Source: LGRD01 sp031415135 (lineage in GTDB: Bacteria; Pseudomonadota; Gammaproteobacteria; Burkholderiales; Burkholderiaceae_C). Taken from it: 64,000 nt of DNA. Position 1 is the first letter of the stretch. The number at the start of each line of letters is the position of its first letter. A program made the position numbers and the translations under genes. This document shows, one piece after another, positions 44,643-54,874 of this stretch. Location of the stretch: assembly GCA_031415135.1 (NCBI GenBank), contig JANORB010000181.1:1-64000 (forward strand). Reading direction: 5' to 3'. Under the pieces are notes generated by a model. That model was not told the origin of the DNA, did not search any database, and saw only the letters and a program-made list of their open reading frames with translations.

Positions 44643-46154
44643 ATGAATCGTCGCGACTTCTTTCGCATCGCCGCAGCCGCCGGTTTCGGCACGGCACTCG
44701 CCCCGACGCTGACACGCGCTGACGCGCTGCCCGACCCCTGGATGACGGACTTTGCGCAGGCGCAAGCGTCGTCGCCCTGGACGCTGGGGTTTCAGGCCGC
44801 CGGCGCCGACTTTGAACCCCAGGCGGCTGCCGTGCGCGGGCGCTTCCCCGCCGCCGTGCATGGCCTGCTGTTTCGCAACGGCCCTGCCGTGCACGACCTG
44901 GCGGGGCAACGCTACCAGCATTGGTTCGACGGCGACGGCATGGTGCAGCGCTTTGCGATCGGCGCCACCGGTGTGACGCACAACGGCAGGATCGTGCGCA
45001 CTTCGAAATTCAGCGCGGAGAGCGCCGCCGGCAAGCGCTTGCTGCCCGGCTTCGGCAGCCAGTGGCCCGGCATGCAGCCGGCCGGCTCGCCCGACGCGCT
45101 GAATGTGGCCAACACCAGCGTGCTGCCGCTGGGCGACGAACTGCTCGCGCTGTGGGAAGGCGGCTCGGCCCACCGGCTCGACCCGACCACGCTGCACACG
45201 CGCGGCACCCAGGTGTGGCGCGATGACTTGATCGGCGCGCCGTTTTCCGCCCACCCGCGCGTCGACCCGGACGGCACCACCTGGAACTTCGGCATGAGCG
45301 TGATGAACAACCTGATGGTGCTGTACCAGATCGGCCGCAATGGGCAGTTGATGCGCGCCGATGTGCTGCCCTTGCCCGACATGCGAATGGTGCACGACTT
45401 CGCCGTCACGCAGCGCCACCTGGTGTTCCTGATGCCGCCGCTGGTGTTCGACAAGGCGCACTTTGAACAAGGCCGGAGCTTTCTCGACAGCCATGTCTGG
45501 CGGCCCGAACAAGGCATGCGCGTGCTGGTGGTCGACAAGGCCGACTGGAGCCGGCGCCACTGGCTGGAGTTGCCGGCGGGATTTCTGTTCCATCTGGGCA
45601 ATGCATGGGAGGACGGCCAGGGCGTAATCCGCGTCGACTACGTGCACGCCGCCGAACCCACGGCGCTGTTACGCACTGACCGCGAGGTGATGCGCGGCCG
45701 GCTCGTGGCGCGGCCGGCATACCACATTGCCCAGGTGCGGATCGACCCGGCGGGCAAGAAGGCATCGCAGGAGCTGCTGCGCATTGACGCCGAGTTCCCG
45801 CGCATCGATTCGCGCCAGACCGGGCTGCGCCACGCGCACCTGTTCCACGCGACGCAAACCAGCGCCCACCACCCGGGCTTCAGCGCGGTCGCGCGCACGC
45901 ACGTGGAAAGCGGCAAGACCGATGTCTACGCATATGGCGAAGACCACATGGCGGAAGAGCATGTGTTCGTCGCCGAACCCGGCTCGGCGCCCGGCAGCGC
46001 GGGCTGGGTGCTGGGCACCGCGCTGGACTTGACGCGGCGTCGCACGCTGCTGTCGTGCCTGCGCTCCGACCGCCTGGGCGACGGCCCGGTGGCGCAGGCG
46101 GTGCTGCCGCGCGCCCTGCCGCTTGGCCTGCACGGCGCCTTCGTGAAGGCCTGA
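44643..46154 (+). CDS. Carotenoid oxygenase family protein with Tat-type signal
   Basis: A 503-residue non-haem iron dioxygenase-like protein. The N-terminus NRRDFFRIAAAAGFG is a twin-arginine signal, suggesting export in folded, metal-loaded form. The beta-propeller signatures LFRNGP (76-81) and HWFDGDGM (93-100) are present. The four iron ligands are likely His204, His251, His317 and His497, in contexts SAHPRVD, MVHDFAV, LFHLGNA and LGLHGAF. Substrate may be a carotenoid, stilbene or lignin-derived compound; no carotenoid synthesis gene is nearby. The DUF2141 gene upstream is probably in the same operon. Confidence 0.88.
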   Translation: MNRRDFFRIAAAAGFGTALAPTLTRADALPDPWMTDFAQAQASSPWTLGFQAAGADFEPQAAAVRGRFPAAVHGLLFRNGPAVHDLAGQRYQHWFDGDGMVQRFAIGATGVTHNGRIVRTSKFSAESAAGKRLLPGFGSQWPGMQPAGSPDALNVANTSVLPLGDELLALWEGGSAHRLDPTTLHTRGTQVWRDDLIGAPFSAHPRVDPDGTTWNFGMSVMNNLMVLYQIGRNGQLMRADVLPLPDMRMVHDFAVTQRHLVFLMPPLVFDKAHFEQGRSFLDSHVWRPEQGMRVLVVDKADWSRRHWLELPAGFLFHLGNAWEDGQGVIRVDYVHAAEPTALLRTDREVMRGRLVARPAYHIAQVRIDPAGKKASQELLRIDAEFPRIDSRQTGLRHAHLFHATQTSAHHPGFSAVARTHVESGKTDVYAYGEDHMAEEHVFVAEPGSAPGSAGWVLGTALDLTRRRTLLSCLRSDRLGDGPVAQAVLPRALPLGLHGAFVKA

Positions 46155-46294
46155 CCGTGGCCGCGCTCGCGCGCCGAGCCGCTGGCGCCTTTGAAGCAAG
46201 TCCTCGACAAAAACGAATTTACACGAAGTGTCGCGTCGGCTAGATTCCGCCCTTCGCACGGGCCCGCCCGGCAATGAACTGAATCGACGACACC

Positions 46295-47065
46295 ATGATG
46301 GAACTGCTCAGCGACCCGCAGGCCTGGATCGCCCTGGCCACCCTGACCGCGCTCGAACTGGTGCTGGGCATCGACAACATCGTCTTCATCTCCATCCTGG
46401 TCGACAAGCTGCCGCTGCAGCAGCGCGAGCTGGCGCGGCGCATCGGCCTGTTCATGGCCATGTTCATGCGCATCGGGCTGCTGCTGGTGCTGGCGTGGAT
46501 CATCGGCTTGACGGCACCGCTGTTCACCGTGTTGTCGCAGGAGATCTCCGGCCGCGACATGATCCTGATCGGCGGCGGGCTGTTCCTGATCTGGAAGAGC
46601 ACCGGTGAGATACACCAGTCGATGGAAGGCGAGCAGGGGCACGCCTCCGGTGCCGTCAAGGCCACGTTCACTGCGGTGATCCTGCAGATCATGGTGGTCG
46701 ACATGGTGTTCTCGCTCGACTCCATCATCACCGCGGTCGGCATGGTCGACCAGATCGAGGTGATGATCGCCGCCGTGGTCATGTCGGTCGGCTTGATGAT
46801 GTTGTTCGCCGGCGCGATCGGCCGCTTCGTCTCCGATCACCCGACGATCAAGATGCTGGCGCTGGCGTTCCTCGTGGTGGTGGGCGTGGTGCTCATCGCC
46901 GAAGGCTTCGACCAGCACGTTCCCAAGGGCTACGTCTACTTCGCGATGGCGTTTTCGGTCGGCGTCGAGATGCTCAACATCCGCCTGCGCAAGCGGTCGG
47001 CCAAGCCGGTCGAGTTGCACACGGCGTACTCGGGCGAGGAAAAGCCGGCCGAACGCCGGCGCTGA
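46295..47065 (+). CDS. TerC family integral membrane protein
   Basis: A 256-residue TerC-family protein with about seven membrane segments. The two acidic repeats of the family are ALELVLGIDNIVFISILVDK (about 17-36) and VVDMVFSLDSIITAVGMVD (about 134-152), thought to bind metal ions. The family contributes to metal (Mn2+) efflux and metallation of exported proteins. No yybP-ykoY riboswitch, common ahead of such genes, was found in the 140-bp leader. A second ATG at 46298 is equally possible. Confidence 0.88.
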   Translation: MMELLSDPQAWIALATLTALELVLGIDNIVFISILVDKLPLQQRELARRIGLFMAMFMRIGLLLVLAWIIGLTAPLFTVLSQEISGRDMILIGGGLFLIWKSTGEIHQSMEGEQGHASGAVKATFTAVILQIMVVDMVFSLDSIITAVGMVDQIEVMIAAVVMSVGLMMLFAGAIGRFVSDHPTIKMLALAFLVVVGVVLIAEGFDQHVPKGYVYFAMAFSVGVEMLNIRLRKRSAKPVELHTAYSGEEKPAERRR

Positions 47066-47207
47066 CGCGCTCCGGCGCGCCGTTCAACGACGCCGCCGGG
47101 CCAGGCCAGGCCAAGCGATCACGCAGCGTGCCCTTCGGTTGATGCGGCGCAGGGCCACAGCCAGGCGGTCAACGCATGCTGTCCTGCCTGCCTGAACCGG
47201 GACCCCC

Positions 47208-48431
47208 ATGATCCAGCACCCGATCGTCGATCCCCTGGCAGCGCCGCCGGCCGCCAGCGGGCCCGCCCGCCTGCACCCGGACATCCTCAAGCTCGGCCTG
47301 GTGAGTTTTCTCACCGACCTCAGCTCGGAGATGATTTTTTCGGTGTTCGCCGTTTTCTTCACCACCATTGCCGGTGCGTCGAGCGCTCTGCTGGGCCTGG
47401 TCGAGGGGCTGGCTGACTTCTCGGCGTCGTCGCTGAATTACCTGTCCGGGTGGCGGTCCGACCGCAGCGGCAAGCGCAAGGTATTTGCGCTTGCCGGCTA
47501 CGGTTTTTCGACCTTGGCCAAGACGCTGCTGCTGGTGTCGAGCTCCATCGCCGGGCTGAGCGCGTTCCGCGTCATCGAGCGGCTGGGCAAAGGGTTTCGC
47601 GGCCCGCCGCGCGACGCCTGGCTGTCCGCCATCGCCGAGCCGTCAGCGCGGGGCTATTCGTTCGGCGTGCACAAGGCGCTCGACAAGGCCGGCGCCGTGT
47701 TCGGCCCGCTGCTGGCCTTTGCATTGCTGTGGTGGCTGGGTGAGTCGGCCGGCACCTACCGCACGCTGTTCTGGGTTGCCTTCGTGCCGGCGCTGCTGGG
47801 CGTGCTGGTGCTGGCGTTCATCACCGACCAGCCCGGGGTGCCTCGCGCCCGGGAGAGCATGGGCCAGAACTGGCGCTCGCTGAGCCCGGCATTCAAGCGC
47901 TTCCTGGTGCCGGCCGGCATCTTTGCATTGGCGTACTACAGCCTGGGCTTCTTGTTGTTGAGAGCGCACCAGATCGGCTTCAGCGTGACCGACACCGTGT
48001 TGCTCTACGCCTTGTTCAACGCCGTCTGCGTGGTTGCCGCGCCGCTGGTGGGCCGGCTCGGCGACCGGGTCGGCCGGCGCCGCATCGTGCTGCTCGGCTA
48101 CGCGGTCTACGGGGGCATCAACCTGGGGCTGATGTTCGCCGACAGCCGCTGGGAGGTGATTGCGCTGTTCGCCGTCTACGGCTTGTTCTACGCCATCGAA
48201 GAGTCGCAGAGCAAGGCATTCATCGCCGACATCGAACCGCACCGCCGGGCCTCGGCCATCGGCATCTACAACTTCGTGACCGGCGCGCTGTACCTCGTGG
48301 CCTCGCTGGCCGCGGGGGCGCTCTGGATGGCCGCGCCGAGCCTGGCGTTCGGTTTGGCGGCGGGCTTGTCGCTGCTGGCGATGGCGGCATTCGTGCTGCT
48401 TCAGCCACGCGAAACGGCATCCGGCGTGTAG
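47208..48431 (+). CDS. Major facilitator superfamily transporter
   Basis: A 407-residue MFS protein with 11-12 membrane segments. It starts in the cytoplasm with a Pro/Ala-rich tail and then GLVSFLTDLSSEMIFSVFAV. Loop 2-3 motif A is DRSGKRKVFALAGYG, repeated in the second half as RLGDRVGRRRIVLLGYAVYG. IERLGKGFRGPPRDAWLS after helix 4 is typical of the YwoG-like subgroup. Substrate unknown. The 142-bp gap to terC has no visible terminator. Confidence 0.87.
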   Translation: MIQHPIVDPLAAPPAASGPARLHPDILKLGLVSFLTDLSSEMIFSVFAVFFTTIAGASSALLGLVEGLADFSASSLNYLSGWRSDRSGKRKVFALAGYGFSTLAKTLLLVSSSIAGLSAFRVIERLGKGFRGPPRDAWLSAIAEPSARGYSFGVHKALDKAGAVFGPLLAFALLWWLGESAGTYRTLFWVAFVPALLGVLVLAFITDQPGVPRARESMGQNWRSLSPAFKRFLVPAGIFALAYYSLGFLLLRAHQIGFSVTDTVLLYALFNAVCVVAAPLVGRLGDRVGRRRIVLLGYAVYGGINLGLMFADSRWEVIALFAVYGLFYAIEESQSKAFIADIEPHRRASAIGIYNFVTGALYLVASLAAGALWMAAPSLAFGLAAGLSLLAMAAFVLLQPRETASGV

Positions 48432-48734
48432 CGCCGCTTGGCCGACCCGGGCGATCCGTCAGTCCCGCCGCGCCACAACGACGTGCGCGCCGGCCGGTGT
48501 CGGACGGTGTTCGCCGCAGCGATAGCCGAGTTCTGCCGCATCCAGTGCGGCAAGAGGCGGCTCGCCGGTGCCGAGAAGAACGGGGGGAGATGGCCAGTTC
48601 ATCGACAGCGGCGCGTCGGTGCTTGCCGTGCCACTGCCGGCAGCGCCGCCAACCGCCTCCATCCAAGCATCAAGCTGCTGAGGTCGCCGCCGAACTCGCG
48701 TGCCAGATCAGCAGTTGGTGAGGCTGCCGCTTCG
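48432..48734. other. Intergenic stretch between an MFS gene and glmS
   Basis: About 300 bp between convergent genes. A minus-strand frame at 48459-48662 (67 codons, ending ELGYRCGEHRPTPAGAHVVV) could be a small gene or a remnant, but it has no ribosome site and no recognised family. Nothing else is supported. Confidence 0.4.
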
Positions 48735-50624
48735 TCACTCCACCGTCACCGATTTCGCCAGGTTGCGCGGCTTGTCCACATCCGTCCCGCGCGCGCACGC
48801 CGTGTGATAGGCCAGCAACTGCAGCGGCACCACATGCAGGATGGGTGACAGCGCGCCGTAGTGCTCGGGCATGCGGATCACGTGCAGGCCTTCACCGCTT
48901 TCGATGCGCGTGTCGTCGTCGGCAAACACGAACAGTTCACCGCCGCGGGCGCGCACCTCCTGCAGGTTGCTCTTGAGCTTTTCGAGCAGCGTGTCGTTGG
49001 GCGCGATCGTGACGACCGGCATCTCCGACGTGACCAGCGCCAGCGGCCCGTGCTTGAGTTCGCCGGCGGGGTAGGCCTCGGCGTGGATGTAGCTGATTTC
49101 CTTCAGCTTGAGCGCGCCTTCGAGCGCGATCGGGTAGTGCAGCCCGCGGCCCAGGAACAGCGCGTTCTCCTTGCGCGCGAACAGCTCGCTCCAGGCAATC
49201 ACCTGCGGCTCCAGCGCCAGCACCGCCTGCACCGCCACCGGCAGGTGGCGCAGCGCCTTCAGGTGCTCGGCTTCCTGCTCGCCGCTGAGCTGGCCGCGGC
49301 TCTGGGCCAGCGCCAGCGTCAGCAGGAACAGGCCGACGAGCTGGGTGCTGAACGCCTTGGTCGACGCCACGCCGATCTCGACCCCGGCACGCGTGATGTA
49401 GGCCAGCTTGCATTCGCGCACCATCGCGCTGGTGGCCACGTTGCACACGGTCAGGGTGTGCATCATGCCCAGCGAGCGCGCATGCTTCAACGCGGCCAGC
49501 GTGTCGGCGGTCTCGCCGCTTTGGGTGATGGTGACGACCAGGGTGCGCGGGTTGGGCACGCTGTCGCGGTAGCGGTACTCGCTGGCGATCTCGACGCTGG
49601 TGGGGATCTTGGCGATGCTCTCCAGCCAGTACTTGGCGGTGGAGCCGGCGTAGTAGCTGGTGCCGCAGGCCAGGATCAGCACCGAGTCGATGTCCTTGAA
49701 CACGTTGTACGCGCCGCAGCCGAACAGCTCGGGCGTGATGCTGCGCAGGCCGTCCAGCGTGTCGGCAATGGCCTTGGGCTGCTCGAAGATTTCCTTCTGC
49801 ATGTAGTGGCGGTACGGGCCCAGTTCGGCCGCGCCGGTGTGGGCGTGCACGGTGCGCACCTCGCGCTGCTGGGCCTTGTAGCCGCCCTCGGGCGAAAGCC
49901 GGGTGATCCAGTGCTTGCCCATCTGCAGGTCCACCACGTCACCGTCTTCCAGGTAGACGATCTGGTCGGTCACGCCGGCCAGCGCCATCGCGTCCGAGGC
50001 CAGGAAGGTTTCACCCGCGCCCTGGTGCGTGCCCACGCCCAGCACCAGCGGAGAGCCCTCGCGCGCGCCCACCACACGGTGCGGCTCGTCGCGGCAGAAC
50101 ACCGCAATCGCGTAGGCGCCGCGCAGTTGGCGCACGGCGGCCTGCACGGCTTCGAGCAGGTCGCCGGTGTACAGGTGGTCGACCAGGTGGGCGATGACTT
50201 CGGTGTCGGTCTGGCTGGTGAACTCGTAGCCCTTGGCTTTCAGTTCGGCGCGCAGCTCGTCGTGGTTTTCGATGATGCCGTTGTGGACCAGGGCCACGCG
50301 GCCTGCGGCGGCGGATTTCGATGACTGGGCGCCCGCCTTGCCACTGGGCCCATGTGAAAAATGCGGGTGCGCGTTGTGGATGGCCGGTTTGCCGTGTGTG
50401 GCCCAGCGGGTGTGCGCAATGCCGGTGCCGCCCCGCACCTGGTCGGTGGCAACGTTGGCATCGAGTTCGGCCACCCGCGATGTGCTGCGCGCCCGCCGCA
50501 GTTCACCGTTCTGATGCACCGCCACCCCGCACGAGTCGTAACCGCGGTATTCGAGCCGGCGCAAGCCCTCCAGCAAGATGGGAACGATGTTGCGGGTGCT
50601 GACGGCGCCGACGATTCCACACAT
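48735..50624 (-). CDS. glmS: Glutamine--fructose-6-phosphate aminotransferase (isomerizing)
   Basis: A 629-residue enzyme making glucosamine-6-phosphate, the first step to UDP-GlcNAc. The N-terminal glutaminase starts MCGIVGAVSTRN with catalytic Cys2 (Cys1 after Met removal), and has RRLEYRGYDSCG and HTRWATHGKP. Two SIS domains carry LACGTSYYAGSTAKYW, ITQSGETADTLAAL and GRGLHYPIALEGALKLKEIS; the C-terminus DVDKPRNLAKSVTVE is the family's. It also feeds the precursor for the GlcNAc polymer predicted at 18-26 kb. It is divergent from an Lrp regulator. Confidence 0.97.
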   Translation of the reverse strand: MCGIVGAVSTRNIVPILLEGLRRLEYRGYDSCGVAVHQNGELRRARSTSRVAELDANVATDQVRGGTGIAHTRWATHGKPAIHNAHPHFSHGPSGKAGAQSSKSAAAGRVALVHNGIIENHDELRAELKAKGYEFTSQTDTEVIAHLVDHLYTGDLLEAVQAAVRQLRGAYAIAVFCRDEPHRVVGAREGSPLVLGVGTHQGAGETFLASDAMALAGVTDQIVYLEDGDVVDLQMGKHWITRLSPEGGYKAQQREVRTVHAHTGAAELGPYRHYMQKEIFEQPKAIADTLDGLRSITPELFGCGAYNVFKDIDSVLILACGTSYYAGSTAKYWLESIAKIPTSVEIASEYRYRDSVPNPRTLVVTITQSGETADTLAALKHARSLGMMHTLTVCNVATSAMVRECKLAYITRAGVEIGVASTKAFSTQLVGLFLLTLALAQSRGQLSGEQEAEHLKALRHLPVAVQAVLALEPQVIAWSELFARKENALFLGRGLHYPIALEGALKLKEISYIHAEAYPAGELKHGPLALVTSEMPVVTIAPNDTLLEKLKSNLQEVRARGGELFVFADDDTRIESGEGLHVIRMPEHYGALSPILHVVPLQLLAYHTACARGTDVDKPRNLAKSVTVE

Positions 50625-50688
50625 GATGAGAGTTCCTTGATCGGTTGAAACAGAACCGCGATGGTAGGTAGCCATTGGTGGCGTATGG

Positions 50689-50719
50689 TTGCAAAAATCT
50701 ATCCTTGATGCAACATAAT
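50689..50719 (+). promoter_or_regulatory. Candidate promoter/operator ahead of the Lrp gene
   Basis: TTGCA (50689-50693) is inverted as TGCAA (50709-50713), and the same segment reads TTGCAA, 19 nt, CATAAT as a possible -35/-10 pair. It sits between the divergent glmS and lrp genes, so the regulator may control itself and perhaps glmS. Weak evidence. Confidence 0.35.
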
Positions 50720-50757
50720 GGCTTCACTGCTTTGAAGCGGCTCATTAATTCACGAGG

Positions 50758-51261
50758 ATGGTGTTCTTGACGAATTCAACCGACACGGTGGATCTCGACG
50801 CCACCGATCTGCGCATCCTCGAGCAGTTGCAGCGCGACGCCTCGCTCACCAACCAGGCGCTGGCGGCGGCCGCCCACACCTCGGCGGCGACCTGCCTGCG
50901 CCGGGTCAAGCGGCTGGTCGACAGCGGCGTGATCGAGCGGCGCGTGGCCATTCTGTCGCCGCGCAAGCTCGGCGCCGGGCTGACGGCGATCGTCGAAGTC
51001 ACGCTGGACAGCCAGGGCGCCGAACACCTGGCGGCCTTCGAGGCGCGCGCCGTGGCCGAAGCGCCGGTGCAGCAATGCCACCGGGTGTCGCCGGGGCCGG
51101 ACTTCATTCTGGTGCTGCAGGTGCCCGACATGGCGGCCTACCACGGCCTGGTGCAGCGCCTGTTCACGCAAGACGCCAACGTGCGCAACGTGAAGACGTT
51201 TTTCAGCGTGCACCGCGCCAAGTTCGAGCCGGCGGTCGCGCTGCCGGCGCCTGCCGCCTGA
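50758..51261 (+). CDS. Lrp/AsnC family transcriptional regulator
   Basis: A 167-residue regulator. Residues 10-70 hold the HTH: LDATDLRILEQLQRDASLTN, then ALAAAAHTSAATCLRRVKRL and VDSGVIERRVAIL. The C-terminal RAM effector domain has VEVTLDSQGAEHLAAFEARA, VSPGPDFILVLQVPDMAAYH and NVRNVKTFFSVHRAKFEP. GAGG lies directly before the ATG at 50758, too close; GTG 50761 or TTG 50767 could be the true start. The ligand is presumably an amino acid. Confidence 0.9.
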   Translation: MVFLTNSTDTVDLDATDLRILEQLQRDASLTNQALAAAAHTSAATCLRRVKRLVDSGVIERRVAILSPRKLGAGLTAIVEVTLDSQGAEHLAAFEARAVAEAPVQQCHRVSPGPDFILVLQVPDMAAYHGLVQRLFTQDANVRNVKTFFSVHRAKFEPAVALPAPAA

Positions 51262-51270
51262 TCGCGCGCC

Positions 51271-52452
<1,182 letters not shown>

Positions 52453-52627
52453 CGAATTCAGGGGAATGGGGTTGCCGCGATGGTGCCATGCGTGGTCTGA
52501 GCGCTCTTTTTTTCATCGTGCTGCATCCAAATGGCGATCTCGCGGGTAGTGGGAGCAGTGGCACTCGTCTGCCGCTGCAAAGATCAACGCAACGCAACCC
52601 GACCCGACCCGACCAGGAGTCTGACCC

Positions 52628-53173
52628 ATGAAAACGACATTCTTCCTCACCGCCTCCGCCCTCGCCCTGCTGTCTGCCTGCGGCAGCATGAAGCCGGCGC
52701 AGCCGATGTTCTCGCAGGCCGCGCTGCCCGACGCGGTGAAGGTGCCGACCGGCCAGAAGGTTGCACTCGAAACCGTCGGCGTGGGTGAGATCACCTATGA
52801 ATGCCGCGAGAAGCAGGCCGCCGCTGGCCAGTTCGAATGGGCCTTCGTCGGCCCCAATGCCGTGCTGAACGACCGCGCCGGCAAGGCGGTGGGCAAGTAC
52901 TACGGCCCGCCGGCCACCTGGGAAGCGATGGACAGTTCCAAGGTCACGGGCACGCAACTGGCGATCGCCCCGGCCACTGCGGGCAACATCCCGCTCCAAC
53001 TGGTGAAGGCCAACCCGGCCATGGGACAGGGCGCGATGGCCGGCGTCAGCTACATCCAGCGCGTGGCCACCCAGGGCGGCGTGGCGCCGGCGTCGGCCTG
53101 CGGCATGGACACCAAGGGCAAAAAGGAGGTCGTCAAGTACCAGGCCGACTACATCTTCTGGGCCGCGATGTAG
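52628..53173 (+). CDS. DUF3455 lipoprotein
   Basis: A 181-residue exported protein. The N-terminus MKTTFFLTASALALLSACGS has a lipobox (LSAC), so it is likely a lipoprotein. The DUF3455 core is visible: VPTGQKVALETVGVGEITYE, EWAFVGPNAVLNDRAGKAVG, YYGPPATWEAMDSSKVTG and YIQRVATQGGVAPASACG, with paired Cys. An AGGAG site precedes the ATG; the leader has a CCCGA triplet run. Function unknown. Confidence 0.88.
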   Translation: MKTTFFLTASALALLSACGSMKPAQPMFSQAALPDAVKVPTGQKVALETVGVGEITYECREKQAAAGQFEWAFVGPNAVLNDRAGKAVGKYYGPPATWEAMDSSKVTGTQLAIAPATAGNIPLQLVKANPAMGQGAMAGVSYIQRVATQGGVAPASACGMDTKGKKEVVKYQADYIFWAAM

Positions 53174-53219
53174 GGCCTTCGATCTGCTGCTGCCGTTGGG
53201 CTGAGCCACACCGGCGCGG

Positions 53220-54164
53220 CTACTTGCGCCTGGCGCGCGGGTGGGCCGCGTCGTACACCTTGCTGAGGTGGCCGAAGTCGAGCTTGGTGTAGATCTGCGT
53301 GGTGGTGATGCTGGCGTGCCCCAGCAGCTCTTGCACGGCGCGCAGGTCGCCACTGCTTTGCAGCAGATGCGACGCGAACGAATGGCGCAGCATGTGCGGG
53401 TGCACGTGCGTGGGCAGGCCGGCCTGCTGAGCGCCCTGCTTCAAGCGCACGCGCAGCTGGCCGGCCGTCAGGCGCGTGCCGAGGCGGCTGACGAACAGCG
53501 CGGGCTCGCCCACCGTGGCGAACTGCGAACGAATCAGCAACCATTCGCGCAGCGCCGCCAACGCCGCCGCGCCGACCGGCACGCTGCGCCGTTTGGACCC
53601 CTTGCCAAGCACATGCGCGTTGGCATCCGCGGCGTCGATCCACCCCGCCGCCCGGCCCGAGGCCTGCAGATCGAGGCCGACCAGTTCAGCCACGCGCAGG
53701 CCGCAGCCGTACAGCAGTTCGATGATGCAGTGGTCGCGCGCGTCCAGCGCCACCGCGCCCCTGGCATCGCCCACCGGCAGCCGCCGTTCGGCCAGTGCCA
53801 CGGCCTGGTCGACCGACAGCGCCTTGGGCAGCGGCCGGGCCGCACGCGGCGCGCGCACGCCGTCCACCGGGTTCAGCGCCACCAGGGCGTCGCGCCCCAG
53901 CCACCGGTACAGGCCGCGCCACGCCGACAGCGCCAGCGCGATGCTGCGCGGCGCCAGGCCCTTGGCATTCAACTGCGCGGCCCAGCGCCGCACGTGCTGC
54001 GGCTGGACTTCGCGCAGCGCCACCGGGTGGCGCTGCGCGAATGTGCTCAGCCGCTGCAGTGCCTCGCCGTACAGGCCCAGCGTTCTGCTGGCGAGCCGGC
54101 GCTCGACCTGCAGGTGCCGCAGATAGCGGTGGACGTCTTCGTCGGCAGCGATCGTGTCTGCCAT
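53220..54164 (-). CDS. xerC: Tyrosine recombinase XerC
   Basis: A 314-residue site-specific recombinase that with XerD resolves chromosome dimers at dif. The N-terminal SAM-like DNA-binding domain spans about 5-100. Catalytic residues are Arg157 (GCGLRVAEL), Lys188 (LGKGSKRR), His257 and Arg260 (HPHMLRHSFASHLL), His283 (LLGHASI) and the nucleophile Tyr292 (TTTQIYTKLDF). It follows DUF484 and dapF, the conserved housekeeping context, so it is not an integron or phage integrase. Confidence 0.95.
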   Translation of the reverse strand: MADTIAADEDVHRYLRHLQVERRLASRTLGLYGEALQRLSTFAQRHPVALREVQPQHVRRWAAQLNAKGLAPRSIALALSAWRGLYRWLGRDALVALNPVDGVRAPRAARPLPKALSVDQAVALAERRLPVGDARGAVALDARDHCIIELLYGCGLRVAELVGLDLQASGRAAGWIDAADANAHVLGKGSKRRSVPVGAAALAALREWLLIRSQFATVGEPALFVSRLGTRLTAGQLRVRLKQGAQQAGLPTHVHPHMLRHSFASHLLQSSGDLRAVQELLGHASITTTQIYTKLDFGHLSKVYDAAHPRARRK

Positions 54165-54174
54165 CGTGAGGCTT

Positions 54175-54864
54175 TCAGCGGACCGGCAACAGCCGCGCCA
54201 GCGCGGCGCTGGCGGTCTCGCCGATGCGGCAGAGGAACTCGGTGCCCATGTCGGCGGCATAGCGGGTGGCGTCGGGCGAGGCGAGCATCAACAGGCCGAA
54301 GGCCTCGGGCGCGGCCGCATGGCGCAACGGGATCAGCGCCATCGACATCACACGCGCCGGCTCGTCGACCCACTGCACCACCTCGAACCCCGAATTCACA
54401 CCGCAGTAGGGCGCGCTGAGGCTGGACGCAAACGTCTTCACGTCGGCGCTGACGCCGCGCGCAAAAGGCAAGGCTTCGAAGGCGGCGTCGGCGCCCCAGA
54501 CGCGCACCCCGGCTTGCGGCACCATGAAGTGGTGCATCAGTTCGCGCACCAGCGTATCGGGAAGGTCGGCGGCGCTGGGCGCCAGCATCAGCGCGCGGGT
54601 CCAGCGGTGCAGCTTGTCGGCGATGGCCATGTTCTCCTGGCCATGGCGAATCATCTCGATGATGGCCATCTCCATGCCCTTGAGCTTGTCGCGCAGCATG
54701 TCCATCTGCCGCTCCTGCAGCGACACCGCGCGGCCGCCATGCGGGTTGCCGAGCTGCACCGCGCCGAGCAGTTCGGCGTGGCGCTCGAAAAAGCCGGGCG
54801 TGTTGGCCAGGTAGTTGGCGATGTCGTCCTCGGTGATGCCCTGGATGCCCGATTTGTTGTTCAC
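54175..54864 (-). CDS. DUF484 family protein
   Basis: A 229-residue DUF484 protein, a GAF-like family regularly found between dapF and xerC. N-terminal ITEDDIANYLANTPGFFERH and AVSLQERQMDMLRDKLKGME are diagnostic, followed by a coiled coil and the GAF-like part. GTG at 54864 (VNNKSGIQG) avoids overlap with dapF; an ATG at 54897 inside dapF would add 11 residues. Function unknown, perhaps with XerC. Confidence 0.9.
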   Translation of the reverse strand: MNNKSGIQGITEDDIANYLANTPGFFERHAELLGAVQLGNPHGGRAVSLQERQMDMLRDKLKGMEMAIIEMIRHGQENMAIADKLHRWTRALMLAPSAADLPDTLVRELMHHFMVPQAGVRVWGADAAFEALPFARGVSADVKTFASSLSAPYCGVNSGFEVVQWVDEPARVMSMALIPLRHAAAPEAFGLLMLASPDATRYAADMGTEFLCRIGETASAALARLLPVR

Positions 54865-54874
54865 GGTGTGTCGC

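Noticed and set aside
46155..46294. yybP-ykoY manganese riboswitch ahead of the TerC gene
   Set aside because: The leader lacks the conserved GGGGAGUA-type boxes of that aptamer.
48459..48662. A 67-codon minus-strand gene
   Set aside because: Composition is plausible, but there is no ribosome site, family or neighbour support.
53220..54164. Phage or integron integrase
   Set aside because: Catalytic layout and the dapF-DUF484 context identify housekeeping XerC.
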